A stretch of DNA of 64,000 nucleotides. It comes from UBA932 sp031548545. Lineage in GTDB: Bacteria; Bacteroidota; Bacteroidia; Bacteroidales; UBA932. The stretch spans positions 62,001-126,000 of the forward strand of contig JAVBQY010000007.1 of assembly GCA_031548545.1 (NCBI GenBank). The letters run 5' to 3'. Position numbers and translations under genes: made by a program. This document shows positions 27,154 to 35,583 of the stretch, piece after piece; positions within the stretch are counted from its first letter, which is position 1, and the number at the start of each line of letters is the position of its first letter. The notes beneath the pieces were generated by a model. The model did not search any database and had not been told where the DNA came from. It was given only the letters and a program-made list of their open reading frames with translations.

Positions 27154-28140
27154 ATGAATATGTTGGTCACCGGAACGGCCGGATTTATAGGTTCTCATCT
27201 TGTTGATAGACTTCTGGCCGAAGGGCATAGTGTAGTTGGGATTGACAATCTCAACAGCTATTATGATGTCGCCCTCAAAAAGGAGCGCCTTGCCTCCTCC
27301 GGTATTGATATCAATAAGGAGATAACGGAAAACGGCAATTATACGTTCTTGCATTTGGATATTTGTGATGCAAGCGCCATGGAACAGCTTTTTTCGACCC
27401 ACCATTTTGACAAGGTCATCCATCTGGCGGCCCAGGCCGGTGTGCGTTATTCCATTGAACAGCCGCAGGAATACATACAAAGTAACCTGGTGGGTTTTTT
27501 CAATGTGCTGGAGTGCTGCCGGAAATTTGACATCAGACAGTTGATTTATGCCAGCTCCAGCAGTGTCTACGGCAATGGCCGGCAAGACCTATTTAGAGAG
27601 GATGATAGGACCGATGCACCTGAGAGCCTCTATGCCGCCACCAAAAAATCCAACGAATTAATGGCGGCCGCTTATCATAAGCTCTACGGCTTCTCCACCA
27701 TCGGATTGCGCTTCTTTACCGTCTATGGCCCCTTAGGCCGCCCGGATATGGCACCCATGCTCTTTGCCGATGCCATACTCTCCGGCCGCCCTATCAAGGT
27801 CTTCAATAACGGCCAGCTATGGCGGGACTTTACCTATATTGATGACCTGGTCGAACGCTTATCTTTGCTGGTGAATAAGGCGCCGGGCAATACATGCCGG
27901 GTCTATAATATCGGATCCTCCCGGCCGGTATTGCTGAATACATTTATTACAACACTGGAACAGGCCCTGGGCCGAGAGGCGCAGAAAGACTACCTGCCCA
28001 TGCAGCCCGGCGACGTCTTGAAGACCTACGCCTCTATGGCACAATTCGAAACAGATTTTGGTACGGCGGCCATTACTCCCTTTGAACAGGGAATACAGCA
28101 ATTCGCCGATTGGTTTGTGGAATATTATAATAGAAAGTAG
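27154..28140 (+). CDS. UDP-glucuronate 4-epimerase-like SDR
   Basis: A 328-residue extended SDR enzyme with GTAGFIGSHL, the segment NLNSYYDVALKKERL that marks UDP-glucuronate 4-epimerases, SSSSVYG, and the catalytic YAATKKSNE. RFFTVYGPLGRPDMAPMLF is also typical. It converts UDP-GlcA to UDP-GalA. UDP-glucose dehydrogenase, needed to supply UDP-GlcA, is not in the window. It lies directly after wzc (1 bp gap) and before the ABC exporter, suggesting that uronic acids are part of the product. Confidence 0.85.
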   Translation: MNMLVTGTAGFIGSHLVDRLLAEGHSVVGIDNLNSYYDVALKKERLASSGIDINKEITENGNYTFLHLDICDASAMEQLFSTHHFDKVIHLAAQAGVRYSIEQPQEYIQSNLVGFFNVLECCRKFDIRQLIYASSSSVYGNGRQDLFREDDRTDAPESLYAATKKSNELMAAAYHKLYGFSTIGLRFFTVYGPLGRPDMAPMLFADAILSGRPIKVFNNGQLWRDFTYIDDLVERLSLLVNKAPGNTCRVYNIGSSRPVLLNTFITTLEQALGREAQKDYLPMQPGDVLKTYASMAQFETDFGTAAITPFEQGIQQFADWFVEYYNRK

Positions 28141-28153
28141 TACGTAAAATTTT

Positions 28154-29011
28154 ATGGAAATACAAGCAAAAGATAATAATTGGACCACAGTCATTAAACC
28201 CCGCTCCAGTCTCTTGGAGATAGATTTGAAAGAGCTATGGAGGTACCGAGACCTGTTGGTGATGTTTGTAAAGCGGGATGTGGTGACCATGTACAAGCAA
28301 ACCATACTTGGCCCGCTATGGTTTTTTATCAACCCTATCTTTACCACAGTGGTCTATATGGTGGTCTTCGGCGGAATTGCCAAGATCTCTACAGATGGCC
28401 TGCCTCAGGCGCTTTTCTACCTGAGTGGTATTGTCTGCTGGAACTTTTTTAGTGATGTACTCACTAAAAGCGCAGATACCTTTATCTCCAATGCGAGCAT
28501 TTTTGGAAAGGTGTACTTTCCCCGCCTGATCGTTCCGCTCTCTTTGGTGGTATCCAATTTATTGAAGATGTTTATCCAGTTTGGGCTCTTTGTTGTGGTA
28601 TACATTTATTACCTGATCGCGGGTTATGCTATAGCCCCCAATAGCTATGCCCTTTTGTTCCCCTTCCTTATTCTCCTGCTCGCAGCCCAGGGGTTGGCCT
28701 TTGGTTTGATATTTACCTCCATGACGACCAAATACCGAGACCTGAAATTTTTGTTGGCCTTTGGTATATCGCTCTGGCAGTATGCAACGCCGATTATCTA
28801 TCCGCTCTCTACGATTTCTCCCAACTATCGCTGGATCATGGAGCTTAACCCCCTGACGGCCGTCATAGAGACATTTAAATACGGCTTTTTGGGCCAGGGT
28901 ATTGTCTCATGGACAGCCCTGCTTTATACCAGCTTATTTACCTTCCTGCTTTTAGCCGTTAGCATATTGGTTTTTAATAAGGTGCAGAAAAGTTTTATGG
29001 ATACGGTCTAA
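28154..29011 (+). CDS. wzm: ABC-2 type polysaccharide export permease (Wzm-like)
   Basis: A 285-residue membrane protein with about six helices. It starts with a cytosolic segment (SSLLEIDLKELWRYRDLLVMFVKRDVVTMYKQTILGP) typical of TagG/Wzm permeases. The final cytosolic VFNKVQKSFMDTV is also standard. It exports a finished lipid-linked polysaccharide across the inner membrane with the Wzt ATPase, encoded 19 bp downstream. Confidence 0.92.
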   Translation: MEIQAKDNNWTTVIKPRSSLLEIDLKELWRYRDLLVMFVKRDVVTMYKQTILGPLWFFINPIFTTVVYMVVFGGIAKISTDGLPQALFYLSGIVCWNFFSDVLTKSADTFISNASIFGKVYFPRLIVPLSLVVSNLLKMFIQFGLFVVVYIYYLIAGYAIAPNSYALLFPFLILLLAAQGLAFGLIFTSMTTKYRDLKFLLAFGISLWQYATPIIYPLSTISPNYRWIMELNPLTAVIETFKYGFLGQGIVSWTALLYTSLFTFLLLAVSILVFNKVQKSFMDTV

Positions 29012-29030
29012 GTTTTAATTAAGATGCAGT

Positions 29031-30296
29031 ATGAACGCTATTGAATTTGAAAATATAAGCAAGCAGTACCGGCTTGGAAAAATCGGTACGGGAACGATTT
29101 CCCATGACTTGAACCGTTGGTGGCACCGTGTACGCGGCAAGGAGGACCCTTATTTAAAGATAGGACAGCTCAATGACCGTACCCAGGCCGCTGCTGAGGG
29201 CGATTATGTCTGGGCCTTGAAAGATATCAGCTTCAACATCGAACAGGGAGATGTCGTAGGGATCATAGGCCGTAACGGAGCCGGGAAATCCACTCTGTTG
29301 AAAATCCTATCTCGTGTTACGACCCCTTCTACCGGCTTCATCCGCAGCCGTGGCCGTATAGCCTCTTTGCTGGAAGTGGGTACGGGCTTTCATCCTGAGA
29401 TGAGCGGACGTGAAAATATCTATATGAACGGCTCTATCATGGGTATGACCCGCCGCGAGATTAGCAGAAAATTAGATGAAATCGTAGATTTTTCCGGCGT
29501 GGCCAAGTACATAGATACCCCGACCAAACGTTATTCATCGGGAATGACCGTGCGTTTAGGCTTTGCTATTGCCGCCTTTTTGGAACCGGAAATATTAGTA
29601 GTGGACGAGGTCTTAGCCGTGGGCGATGCGGAGTTTCAGAAAAAAGCCATTGGCAAGATGCAGGATGTCTCCAAAGGGGAGGGGCGTACAGTGATCTTTG
29701 TGAGTCATAATATGACGGCGGTGAAAGGGTTGTGTAACTCTGGTATATATTTAAAAAATGGGATGTTCTATAAATCAGGAAATATTAGCGATGTTGTAAG
29801 TGATTATTTAACAGAAGGAATAGAGAAAACAACATCAGAAAAATTAATAGATAGAAAAGATTATAAAGGTAATGGGCGTATTTTGATTAGTAAGGCTTGT
29901 GTATATAATCAGGGCTCTATGCCAAATACAGTCTTAAATACAGAGAAAGCAAAACTGGATGTACAACTATGGAATAAGAATAAAGTTAAGGGAGATGTAG
30001 AAATAGCAGGGAAAATAGTGAATAAGGATGATGTTTATATTCATTATTTTTCATCAAAGCTCAAGAGTCAGGTATATAAATTAGCCGGGGAGGAGTTTTT
30101 TAATTTATCAGTAGAATTTGAAAAAATACCATTTATGCCTGGTGAATATTATATCAGCCTGGAAATTAAACATCAAGGTGAAATAGTATGCTGGATTTCA
30201 AATGCCGTTCGCTTTACAGTTGTTGATAATGATTTTTATCATTCTGGTAGTATATGGAAAAATGGCATTCTGATGCTCGAACAAAAATGGCTTTAA
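29031..30296 (+). CDS. wzt: ABC exporter ATPase Wzt with C-terminal carbohydrate-binding-type domain
   Basis: A 421-residue protein. The nucleotide-binding domain has Walker A GRNGAGKST (80-88), the signature YSSGMTVRLGFAIA and Walker B ILVVDEVLAVGD. The C-terminal 170 residues form a beta-rich domain like the Wzt substrate-recognition domain, which in known systems binds the capped polysaccharide. Base composition falls abruptly at about 29735-29745 (residue about 236): by hand count 30 of 60 bases are G/C at 29641-29700, but 18 of 60 at 29761-29820 and 16 of 60 at 29821-29880. The specificity domain has probably been exchanged together with the downstream genes. Confidence 0.92.
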   Translation: MNAIEFENISKQYRLGKIGTGTISHDLNRWWHRVRGKEDPYLKIGQLNDRTQAAAEGDYVWALKDISFNIEQGDVVGIIGRNGAGKSTLLKILSRVTTPSTGFIRSRGRIASLLEVGTGFHPEMSGRENIYMNGSIMGMTRREISRKLDEIVDFSGVAKYIDTPTKRYSSGMTVRLGFAIAAFLEPEILVVDEVLAVGDAEFQKKAIGKMQDVSKGEGRTVIFVSHNMTAVKGLCNSGIYLKNGMFYKSGNISDVVSDYLTEGIEKTTSEKLIDRKDYKGNGRILISKACVYNQGSMPNTVLNTEKAKLDVQLWNKNKVKGDVEIAGKIVNKDDVYIHYFSSKLKSQVYKLAGEEFFNLSVEFEKIPFMPGEYYISLEIKHQGEIVCWISNAVRFTVVDNDFYHSGSIWKNGILMLEQKWL

Positions 30297-30348
30297 TATT
30301 GATTTCTTTTATGGAAGAATTTATGTTTTATTTAGAAATTGTTTAAAG

Positions 30349-31284
30349 ATGATAGTAAAGATTAAAAAAAAGGTGCGAAATTCTCTTTTACAAGGATATA
30401 TTTTTATTTTGAATAAATTTTTTCCTTACGAATATGCTCGTTATTTTTATAAAAAGCGTACAGGGAAGGATTTGAATTATAATCATGTTGAGAATATTAA
30501 TGAAAAATTATTTTGGTTAGCTCGTTATTGGCAGCATCCATTGGTCGTGTTATGTGCAGATAAATTTAGAGTAAGAGAATATGTTGAAAAATGCGGCTGT
30601 GGAGATATTTTGAATGATTTATATGCGGTATATGACAGTGTCGAGGAAATAGATTTTAAGAGTTTACCTGCATCTTTTGCATTAAAATGCAATCATGGCT
30701 GTGGGTACAATATTTTATGTAAAGATAAAAATACTTTTAATGAAGAGGATGCGAAGGAAAAATTAGCTCTATGGATGAGGTCTACTTTTGGAATTAATAC
30801 AGCCCAATATCACTATCAATATATACGACCAAAGATTATCTTGGAAAAATATATACAAGATGTTTCGTTTCATAAATTAGAAGTACAAGTATTTTGCTTT
30901 AATGGTGAGCCGGATTCTTTTTTAGTTAGAAATGACTTGGGAGATAAGGAGAAGGATGCGTTTGCAATCAGCTATACGTTGGATTGGAAAAGAATTCGTT
31001 TTAGAAAAGCAGAAAATATGGCAATTAATATTCCTCAAGTTCATAATTATAAAAAAATCATAGAGTATGCTAAAATTATGGCAAAACCTTTTCCTCAAGT
31101 TCGGATTGATTTCTATGAAATCGGAGAGAAATTAATTTTTGGAGAATTAACCTTTTCGACATCAAGAAATATCCTTGCGAATTATACTGATGAACAAGTC
31201 TTGAAGTGGGGAAACAAGCTCATACTCCCATCAAAATATCCTACTAAATGGCGGGAGGTGAATTTTGATAGGTGTACTGTGTAG
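30349..31284 (+). CDS. TupA-like ATP-grasp ligase
   Basis: A 311-residue protein with the features of the TupA-like ATP-grasp group: INEKLFWLARYWQHP and CADKFRVREYV at the N-terminus, FALKCNHGCGYN (the glycine-rich nucleotide loop), then IILEKYIQD, and RIDFYEIGEKLIFGELTFS (metal and ATP ligands). ATP-grasp enzymes join a carboxylate to an amine through an acyl phosphate. TupA itself belongs to teichuronopeptide synthesis in Bacillus. Here it may link an amino acid to a uronic acid; that is inference. The gene is A+T-rich and its last bases are part of a repeat seen again at 32239. Confidence 0.82.
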   Translation: MIVKIKKKVRNSLLQGYIFILNKFFPYEYARYFYKKRTGKDLNYNHVENINEKLFWLARYWQHPLVVLCADKFRVREYVEKCGCGDILNDLYAVYDSVEEIDFKSLPASFALKCNHGCGYNILCKDKNTFNEEDAKEKLALWMRSTFGINTAQYHYQYIRPKIILEKYIQDVSFHKLEVQVFCFNGEPDSFLVRNDLGDKEKDAFAISYTLDWKRIRFRKAENMAINIPQVHNYKKIIEYAKIMAKPFPQVRIDFYEIGEKLIFGELTFSTSRNILANYTDEQVLKWGNKLILPSKYPTKWREVNFDRCTV

Positions 31285-31666
31285 TAATTAGTTAAATAAT
31301 ATTGTTTTAGCGACATGAGTAATATTAGCTACTCTATAATTATACCGCATAAAAATATACCCAAACTTTTGAGGAGGTGTTTGGACTCTATTCCTCGCCG
31401 AGAAGATATTCAGATTATTGTTGTAGACGATAATAGTGATCCTACAAAGGTTAATTTTGATAGTTTTCCTGGTGTTGGAGAAAGTTGTGTCGAGGTTTAT
31501 TTTACAAAAGAGGGAAAAGGAGCTGGATATGCAAGAAATGTAGGGGTTTCCAAGGCTAAGGGTAGATGGTTGCTTTTTGCAGATGCCGATGACTTTTATA
31601 ATCCCTGTTTTCTTGAGTCTATAGATAAATATAAAGACGCAGATGTAGATCTTGTCTACTTCAATG
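31258..31666 (+). repeat. Tandem duplication, copy 1 (conserved part)
   Basis: This segment covers the last codons of the ATP-grasp gene, the spacer and the first 117 codons of the first GT2 gene. It recurs at 32239-32650, offset by 981-984 bp. Bases 31495-31580 are identical to 32479-32564, and 31495-31619 differ at a single base. Flanking parts differ at many synonymous sites. Confidence 0.9.
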
Positions 31667-32229
31667 CAAATAGTGTAGATACATATACATTAGAGTCGGC
31701 ACATCGTACTAACTTTTATAATAGCTTAATGCATGATTGCTTTTTACATAAGGATGATAATTATAAACTACAGCGATTAAAAGTCAAGTATCATACTCCA
31801 TGGGCTAAATTATTTAAACACTCATTGGTTATTGATAATAAAGTGAAATTTAGTGAAGTGATGTTTGGTAATGATATTGTTTTTGTTGTGGAGTGTGCTT
31901 TAAAGTCACGTAAGGTAGATATATCGCTCAGAGAAATTTATTGTTGTACTGTTAGAGCGGAATCTTTAATACAAGATAATAATTTGAGAGTTAGGCGCAC
32001 CCGCATATCTCAGTTAATAAGAGCTAATCAACTATTAGAAAAGGAAAATATAAATATTCGTTTCAGTTATAAAAAGTGGCATCGATGGGGTAAGGATTTA
32101 GTGACATTAAAGGAGTTATACTTATTGTTGTATATTTGTTTTAAGGACTTCCAAATGAAAAATAGTATATATATGTTAAAGTCATTTGTGAAATGGATAA
32201 TTAGACATCCTGTAAAATGCATTGGTTGA
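31315..32229 (+). CDS. Family 2 glycosyltransferase, duplicate copy 1
   Basis: A 304-residue GT-A protein: IIIPHKNIPKLLRRCLDSI, IIVVDDNSDP, GAGYARNVGVSKAKG and LFADADDF (metal-binding DxD region). Its N-terminal 120 residues are nearly the same as those of the next gene, but the C-terminal halves differ, which suggests the same donor sugar and different acceptors. It is A+T-rich. The start ATG is shared with the duplicate and is better than upstream alternatives. Confidence 0.9.
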   Translation: MSNISYSIIIPHKNIPKLLRRCLDSIPRREDIQIIVVDDNSDPTKVNFDSFPGVGESCVEVYFTKEGKGAGYARNVGVSKAKGRWLLFADADDFYNPCFLESIDKYKDADVDLVYFNANSVDTYTLESAHRTNFYNSLMHDCFLHKDDNYKLQRLKVKYHTPWAKLFKHSLVIDNKVKFSEVMFGNDIVFVVECALKSRKVDISLREIYCCTVRAESLIQDNNLRVRRTRISQLIRANQLLEKENINIRFSYKKWHRWGKDLVTLKELYLLLYICFKDFQMKNSIYMLKSFVKWIIRHPVKCIG

Positions 32230-32238
32230 TGGAGGACT

Positions 32239-32650
32239 GTGAATTTTGATAAGTATATATTGTACAGTAATTTGTTTAATAATAATTGTTTTAACAACAT
32301 GAGTAATATTAGCTACTCTATAATTATACCGCATAAAAATATACCCCAACTTTTGAGAAGGTGTTTAGATTCTATTCCTCGTCGGGATGATATCCAGATT
32401 ATTGTCGTTGATGATAATAGCAGTCCTGATAAAGTAGATTTTGATAAATTTCCTGGAGTTGGAGAACCATGTGTAGAAGTTTATTTTACAAAAGAGGGAA
32501 AAGGAGCTGGATATGCAAGAAATGTAGGGGTTTCCAAGGCTAAGGGTAGATGGTTGCTTTTTGCTGATGCCGATGACTTTTATAATCCCTGTTTTCTTGA
32601 GTCCATAGATAAATATAAAGACTCAGATGTTGATGTTGCCTATTTTAATG
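32239..32650 (+). repeat. Tandem duplication, copy 2 (conserved part)
   Basis: This is the second copy of the segment at 31258-31666. It includes a remnant of the 3' end of the ATP-grasp gene (GTGAATTTTGAT at 32239), now noncoding spacer, which shows that the duplicated unit began inside that gene. Confidence 0.88.
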
Positions 32651-33183
32651 CAACTAGTGTCGATAGTGATACATTAGAGGACAGATCTCGTAATGGTCGA
32701 TTTGTTCAATATCATGAGCAAAAAAATAGTTGTGTCAAGGAATTCTCTTTTCGTTTTATAATAGCTTCACCTTTTGGAAAAATGGTAAAGCGAAAGTTGT
32801 TTGTTGAAAATAATATTAAATTTTCAGAAACAATTGCTGCAAATGATAGGATTGCTTCTCTTTATACCGGAATTTTTGCTCAGAATGTGATTGTTGATTC
32901 ATCGGCTATATATTGTGTCACGGAAAGGGAGGGCTCTCTGACATATCAAAAAAGTCCTCATAATATTTATGCAAAAATAGAAGTCTATTTTGAGGTGCAA
33001 AGGATTGCAAAAAGGTATAGATTTCCTATTCAAATTTATCAAGAAGATAATCTTGTTATATTGCTTTGTATGTCTCTTAAAATGAGTGTTTCTACTTTTT
33101 GCCGATCGTTAAAAATTTGTAGGAAGAATGGAACTTCAATAAAAAAAATGGCGGTGCTATGCATGAAAACATTGCTTAAGTAA
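32299..33183 (+). CDS. Family 2 glycosyltransferase, duplicate copy 2
   Basis: The ATG at 32299 matches the start of the sister gene; an open GTG start 20 codons earlier lies in duplicated spacer and is unlikely. It has 294 residues and the same GT-A core: IIIPHKNIPQLLRRCLDSI, VVDDNSSP and LFADADDFYNPCFLES. From about residue 125 it diverges from copy 1, so the acceptor or membrane contacts probably differ. Some hydrophobic stretches near the C-terminus may touch the membrane. It lies in the most A+T-rich block of the locus. Confidence 0.9.
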   Translation: MSNISYSIIIPHKNIPQLLRRCLDSIPRRDDIQIIVVDDNSSPDKVDFDKFPGVGEPCVEVYFTKEGKGAGYARNVGVSKAKGRWLLFADADDFYNPCFLESIDKYKDSDVDVAYFNATSVDSDTLEDRSRNGRFVQYHEQKNSCVKEFSFRFIIASPFGKMVKRKLFVENNIKFSETIAANDRIASLYTGIFAQNVIVDSSAIYCVTEREGSLTYQKSPHNIYAKIEVYFEVQRIAKRYRFPIQIYQEDNLVILLCMSLKMSVSTFCRSLKICRKNGTSIKKMAVLCMKTLLK

Positions 33184-33193
33184 TAATTTTAAT

Positions 33194-34330
33194 ATGAATA
33201 AAAAGATCTTTTTTTTTGTGGATGTTTATGGGGTTGCCACACAGCCATATGTGCCAAGGTTGATAGAGGTTTTAAGAGAAAAAGGGGTGGATATAACAGC
33301 TATAAGTGTTACTAAACCTAAAAAAAAGGATAATGAAACTATATATCTAAAGCAGTTCCCTTCATTATATTCACTATTATGGGCTATAGTGTATTATTTT
33401 AAAAACCGTTCTTTCTATAAGAATAAAGGCTGTTTTAAATCATTGATTCGAAGGATTGCAGAGCAGAGAAGGCTGCTTTCGAACAAAAAGTCAATCGTGC
33501 ATATATATCACTCACAAAAAACCCCATATATATCTGCTATTTGCGATCCATCTAAGTATGATTATTATATAACATTCCATGGTTTTGATACTTTTGTTCG
33601 TCCGTTTATAGATGAACAATGGCGAGACGAGTTAAAGCAAATATTTGCTTTAGCCAAAGGTTTAATATATGTTTCCGAGCCTATGCGGCAATTTGCAGTT
33701 GAAAAACTTGGTGCTCCTGCGGATAAATGTTTTGTTAGTGCAGGAGGAGTCTCAGTTCTAAGTATGGAGAAATTGAGAAATGAAGAGCTATGTCGATTTG
33801 TTACCATTGGAAGACTGGTGTGGGAAAAAGGCTATCCATATACGCTATTGGCTATAAAACGACTTGTTGAACAAACTGATAAGAAATTTGAATATTGTGT
33901 AATTGGTGAAGGTGTTGATTATCAGGCTATTGAATATCTAATCCGCGGTTTTAAACTTGAAAAATATGTTAGATTATATGGATTTGTGGAAAATCAAAAA
34001 GCTAAGGAATTGGTAAATAGTTGTGATGTATATTTACAGTGTTCGCTATCAGAAGCTTCGTCCTTAACTCTGAAAGAAGCTGGTATGATGGGACTTCCGC
34101 TTATTGGAACCAATGTGGGGGGCATCCCTGAAACAATTATTGATGGTTATACCGGTAGCTTGGTGGAATTGGGTGATATTGATGCAATGGTGAGCGTGAT
34201 GTATGACTACTTAGTTAATCCAAAATTACGAAAAGAAAGGGGAGAAAATGCAAAAAAATATTGCATTGAAAATTTTTCAATTGATAGTGAGGCTGATAGG
34301 ATAATTAGAATATATGACTCAATGATATGA
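33194..34330 (+). CDS. Family 4 glycosyltransferase
   Basis: A 378-residue GT-B protein. The C-terminal domain shows TIGRLVWEKGYPYTLLAIKRL, YCVIGEG, VRLYGFVENQKAKELVNSCDVYLQCSLSEASSLTLKEAG (the EX7E element) and LIGTNVGGIPETI. It is a retaining transferase acting in the cytoplasm or on the membrane face. It is A+T-rich like the previous four genes and overlaps the next gene by four bases (ATGA). This is probably the last gene of the low-GC cassette. Confidence 0.9.
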   Translation: MNKKIFFFVDVYGVATQPYVPRLIEVLREKGVDITAISVTKPKKKDNETIYLKQFPSLYSLLWAIVYYFKNRSFYKNKGCFKSLIRRIAEQRRLLSNKKSIVHIYHSQKTPYISAICDPSKYDYYITFHGFDTFVRPFIDEQWRDELKQIFALAKGLIYVSEPMRQFAVEKLGAPADKCFVSAGGVSVLSMEKLRNEELCRFVTIGRLVWEKGYPYTLLAIKRLVEQTDKKFEYCVIGEGVDYQAIEYLIRGFKLEKYVRLYGFVENQKAKELVNSCDVYLQCSLSEASSLTLKEAGMMGLPLIGTNVGGIPETIIDGYTGSLVELGDIDAMVSVMYDYLVNPKLRKERGENAKKYCIENFSIDSEADRIIRIYDSMI

Positions 34331-35583
34331 TTTCGGAGGTATTATATCTTTATATGCGGATGCATTTTATTTCCGATCAGGCAATGGGTAAATTGCCTCC
34401 AGTCGGTAAATTTGCACAAATTACCAATCGAGATCAAGCCTTAGCCTTTCTTGATACTACTTTGCGCACGGTTGTTTGTGAAATGTCCCAAGATATAAAA
34501 GGGGATTGGGGAGCCTTTCTCTCCGGTGGTATTGATTCTACCTTGGTTTGTTCCTATCTTAAAGAGATTAATCCTTCGCTTAAAGTCTTCACCATTGGCA
34601 GCGACAGTAAGGTGCATAATGAATCAGCATTAGCCCAGGAATATGCTCGCTTGATGAAACTCGACCAGCATCTTGTTATGATGGATAGTGCAATGGCGCG
34701 TGATTTTTTGGATGATGTAGATAAGGCTATAACAGAACCATTTGGCGATTTTTCGCTGATTCCTACTACTTTTGTGGCCAAGATGGCGCGCAAAGAGGGG
34801 TTAAACGCTTGCTTTTCGGGCGATGGGGGGGATGAATTGTTCTTTGGATATGATCGTTTTTGGTCGGTGGCTAAAAATATTAGATACCAGTCATGGCCCT
34901 ATGCTATAAAGTATTTGTTGTATGGCCTTGATAAGCTGCTCTTCAAAAACAGGCATATTAACAGCGGAGTATTGTTAGCACGTCAGGGAGAAGCCCATCG
35001 GGGATTACATAGCCGGTTTAGTCATGATCAATTTGTCGCTCTATTCCCCGGCGTAAAGGATCCGAAATTCCCGGAATGGTTTGACGCATTCAACTACCCC
35101 AATCAGAAAAATGAATTGGACTTGTTGATTAAGATGCGCGAAGCCGAATATTTGTTTATGGGAGGAAAGGGCATACGGAAATTGAAATTAGCATCGAATT
35201 CTACTGGTTTACAGATCTTAACTCCGATGATGCATCCCCAATTTATAGAGGCGGCACTACAGATCTCACCCTATCTTTCCTATGGCAATGGTCGCAAGAA
35301 GCAATTATTAAAAGACCTGTTGGCCCGTAGGGTTCCCGGTGCGCCTATTGATAACCGGAAGCGTGGTTTCGCTATTCCACTTTCCAAATGGATCCGGGAG
35401 GAATTGCGGGTGCCGTTTACAACATTGCTCCTGGATGATGAAATGATTAATTATTTTGGTGTCGACAAAACTGTGATGCTCAGTATGCTTGATGAACATA
35501 TGAAAGGTGTCAAAGACCATAAGCATGCGATTTTTACATTATATACCTTATTCCGTTGGAAAAAAAATGAAGCGGCGCATTAA
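34327..35583 (+). CDS. Asparagine-synthase-like amidotransferase lacking the glutaminase domain (copy A)
   Basis: A 418-residue protein with the ATP-pyrophosphatase domain of asparagine synthetases: SGGIDST at residues 66-72, FSGDGGDELFFGY, and NRKRGFAIPLSKWIREEL near the C-terminus. The usual N-terminal class II glutaminase domain, with cysteine at position 2, is absent; only about 60 residues precede the PP-loop. Such proteins in polysaccharide loci are thought to amidate uronic-acid carboxyls or act on related substrates. A second gene of this type is at 37590. Base composition returns toward the genome level here. Confidence 0.82.
   Translation: MISEVLYLYMRMHFISDQAMGKLPPVGKFAQITNRDQALAFLDTTLRTVVCEMSQDIKGDWGAFLSGGIDSTLVCSYLKEINPSLKVFTIGSDSKVHNESALAQEYARLMKLDQHLVMMDSAMARDFLDDVDKAITEPFGDFSLIPTTFVAKMARKEGLNACFSGDGGDELFFGYDRFWSVAKNIRYQSWPYAIKYLLYGLDKLLFKNRHINSGVLLARQGEAHRGLHSRFSHDQFVALFPGVKDPKFPEWFDAFNYPNQKNELDLLIKMREAEYLFMGGKGIRKLKLASNSTGLQILTPMMHPQFIEAALQISPYLSYGNGRKKQLLKDLLARRVPGAPIDNRKRGFAIPLSKWIREELRVPFTTLLLDDEMINYFGVDKTVMLSMLDEHMKGVKDHKHAIFTLYTLFRWKKNEAAH

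Noticed and set aside
32239..32298. GTG start 20 codons upstream for the second GT2 gene
   Set aside because: The extension is duplicated noncoding spacer plus a remnant of the ATP-grasp gene; the sister gene starts at the equivalent of 32299.
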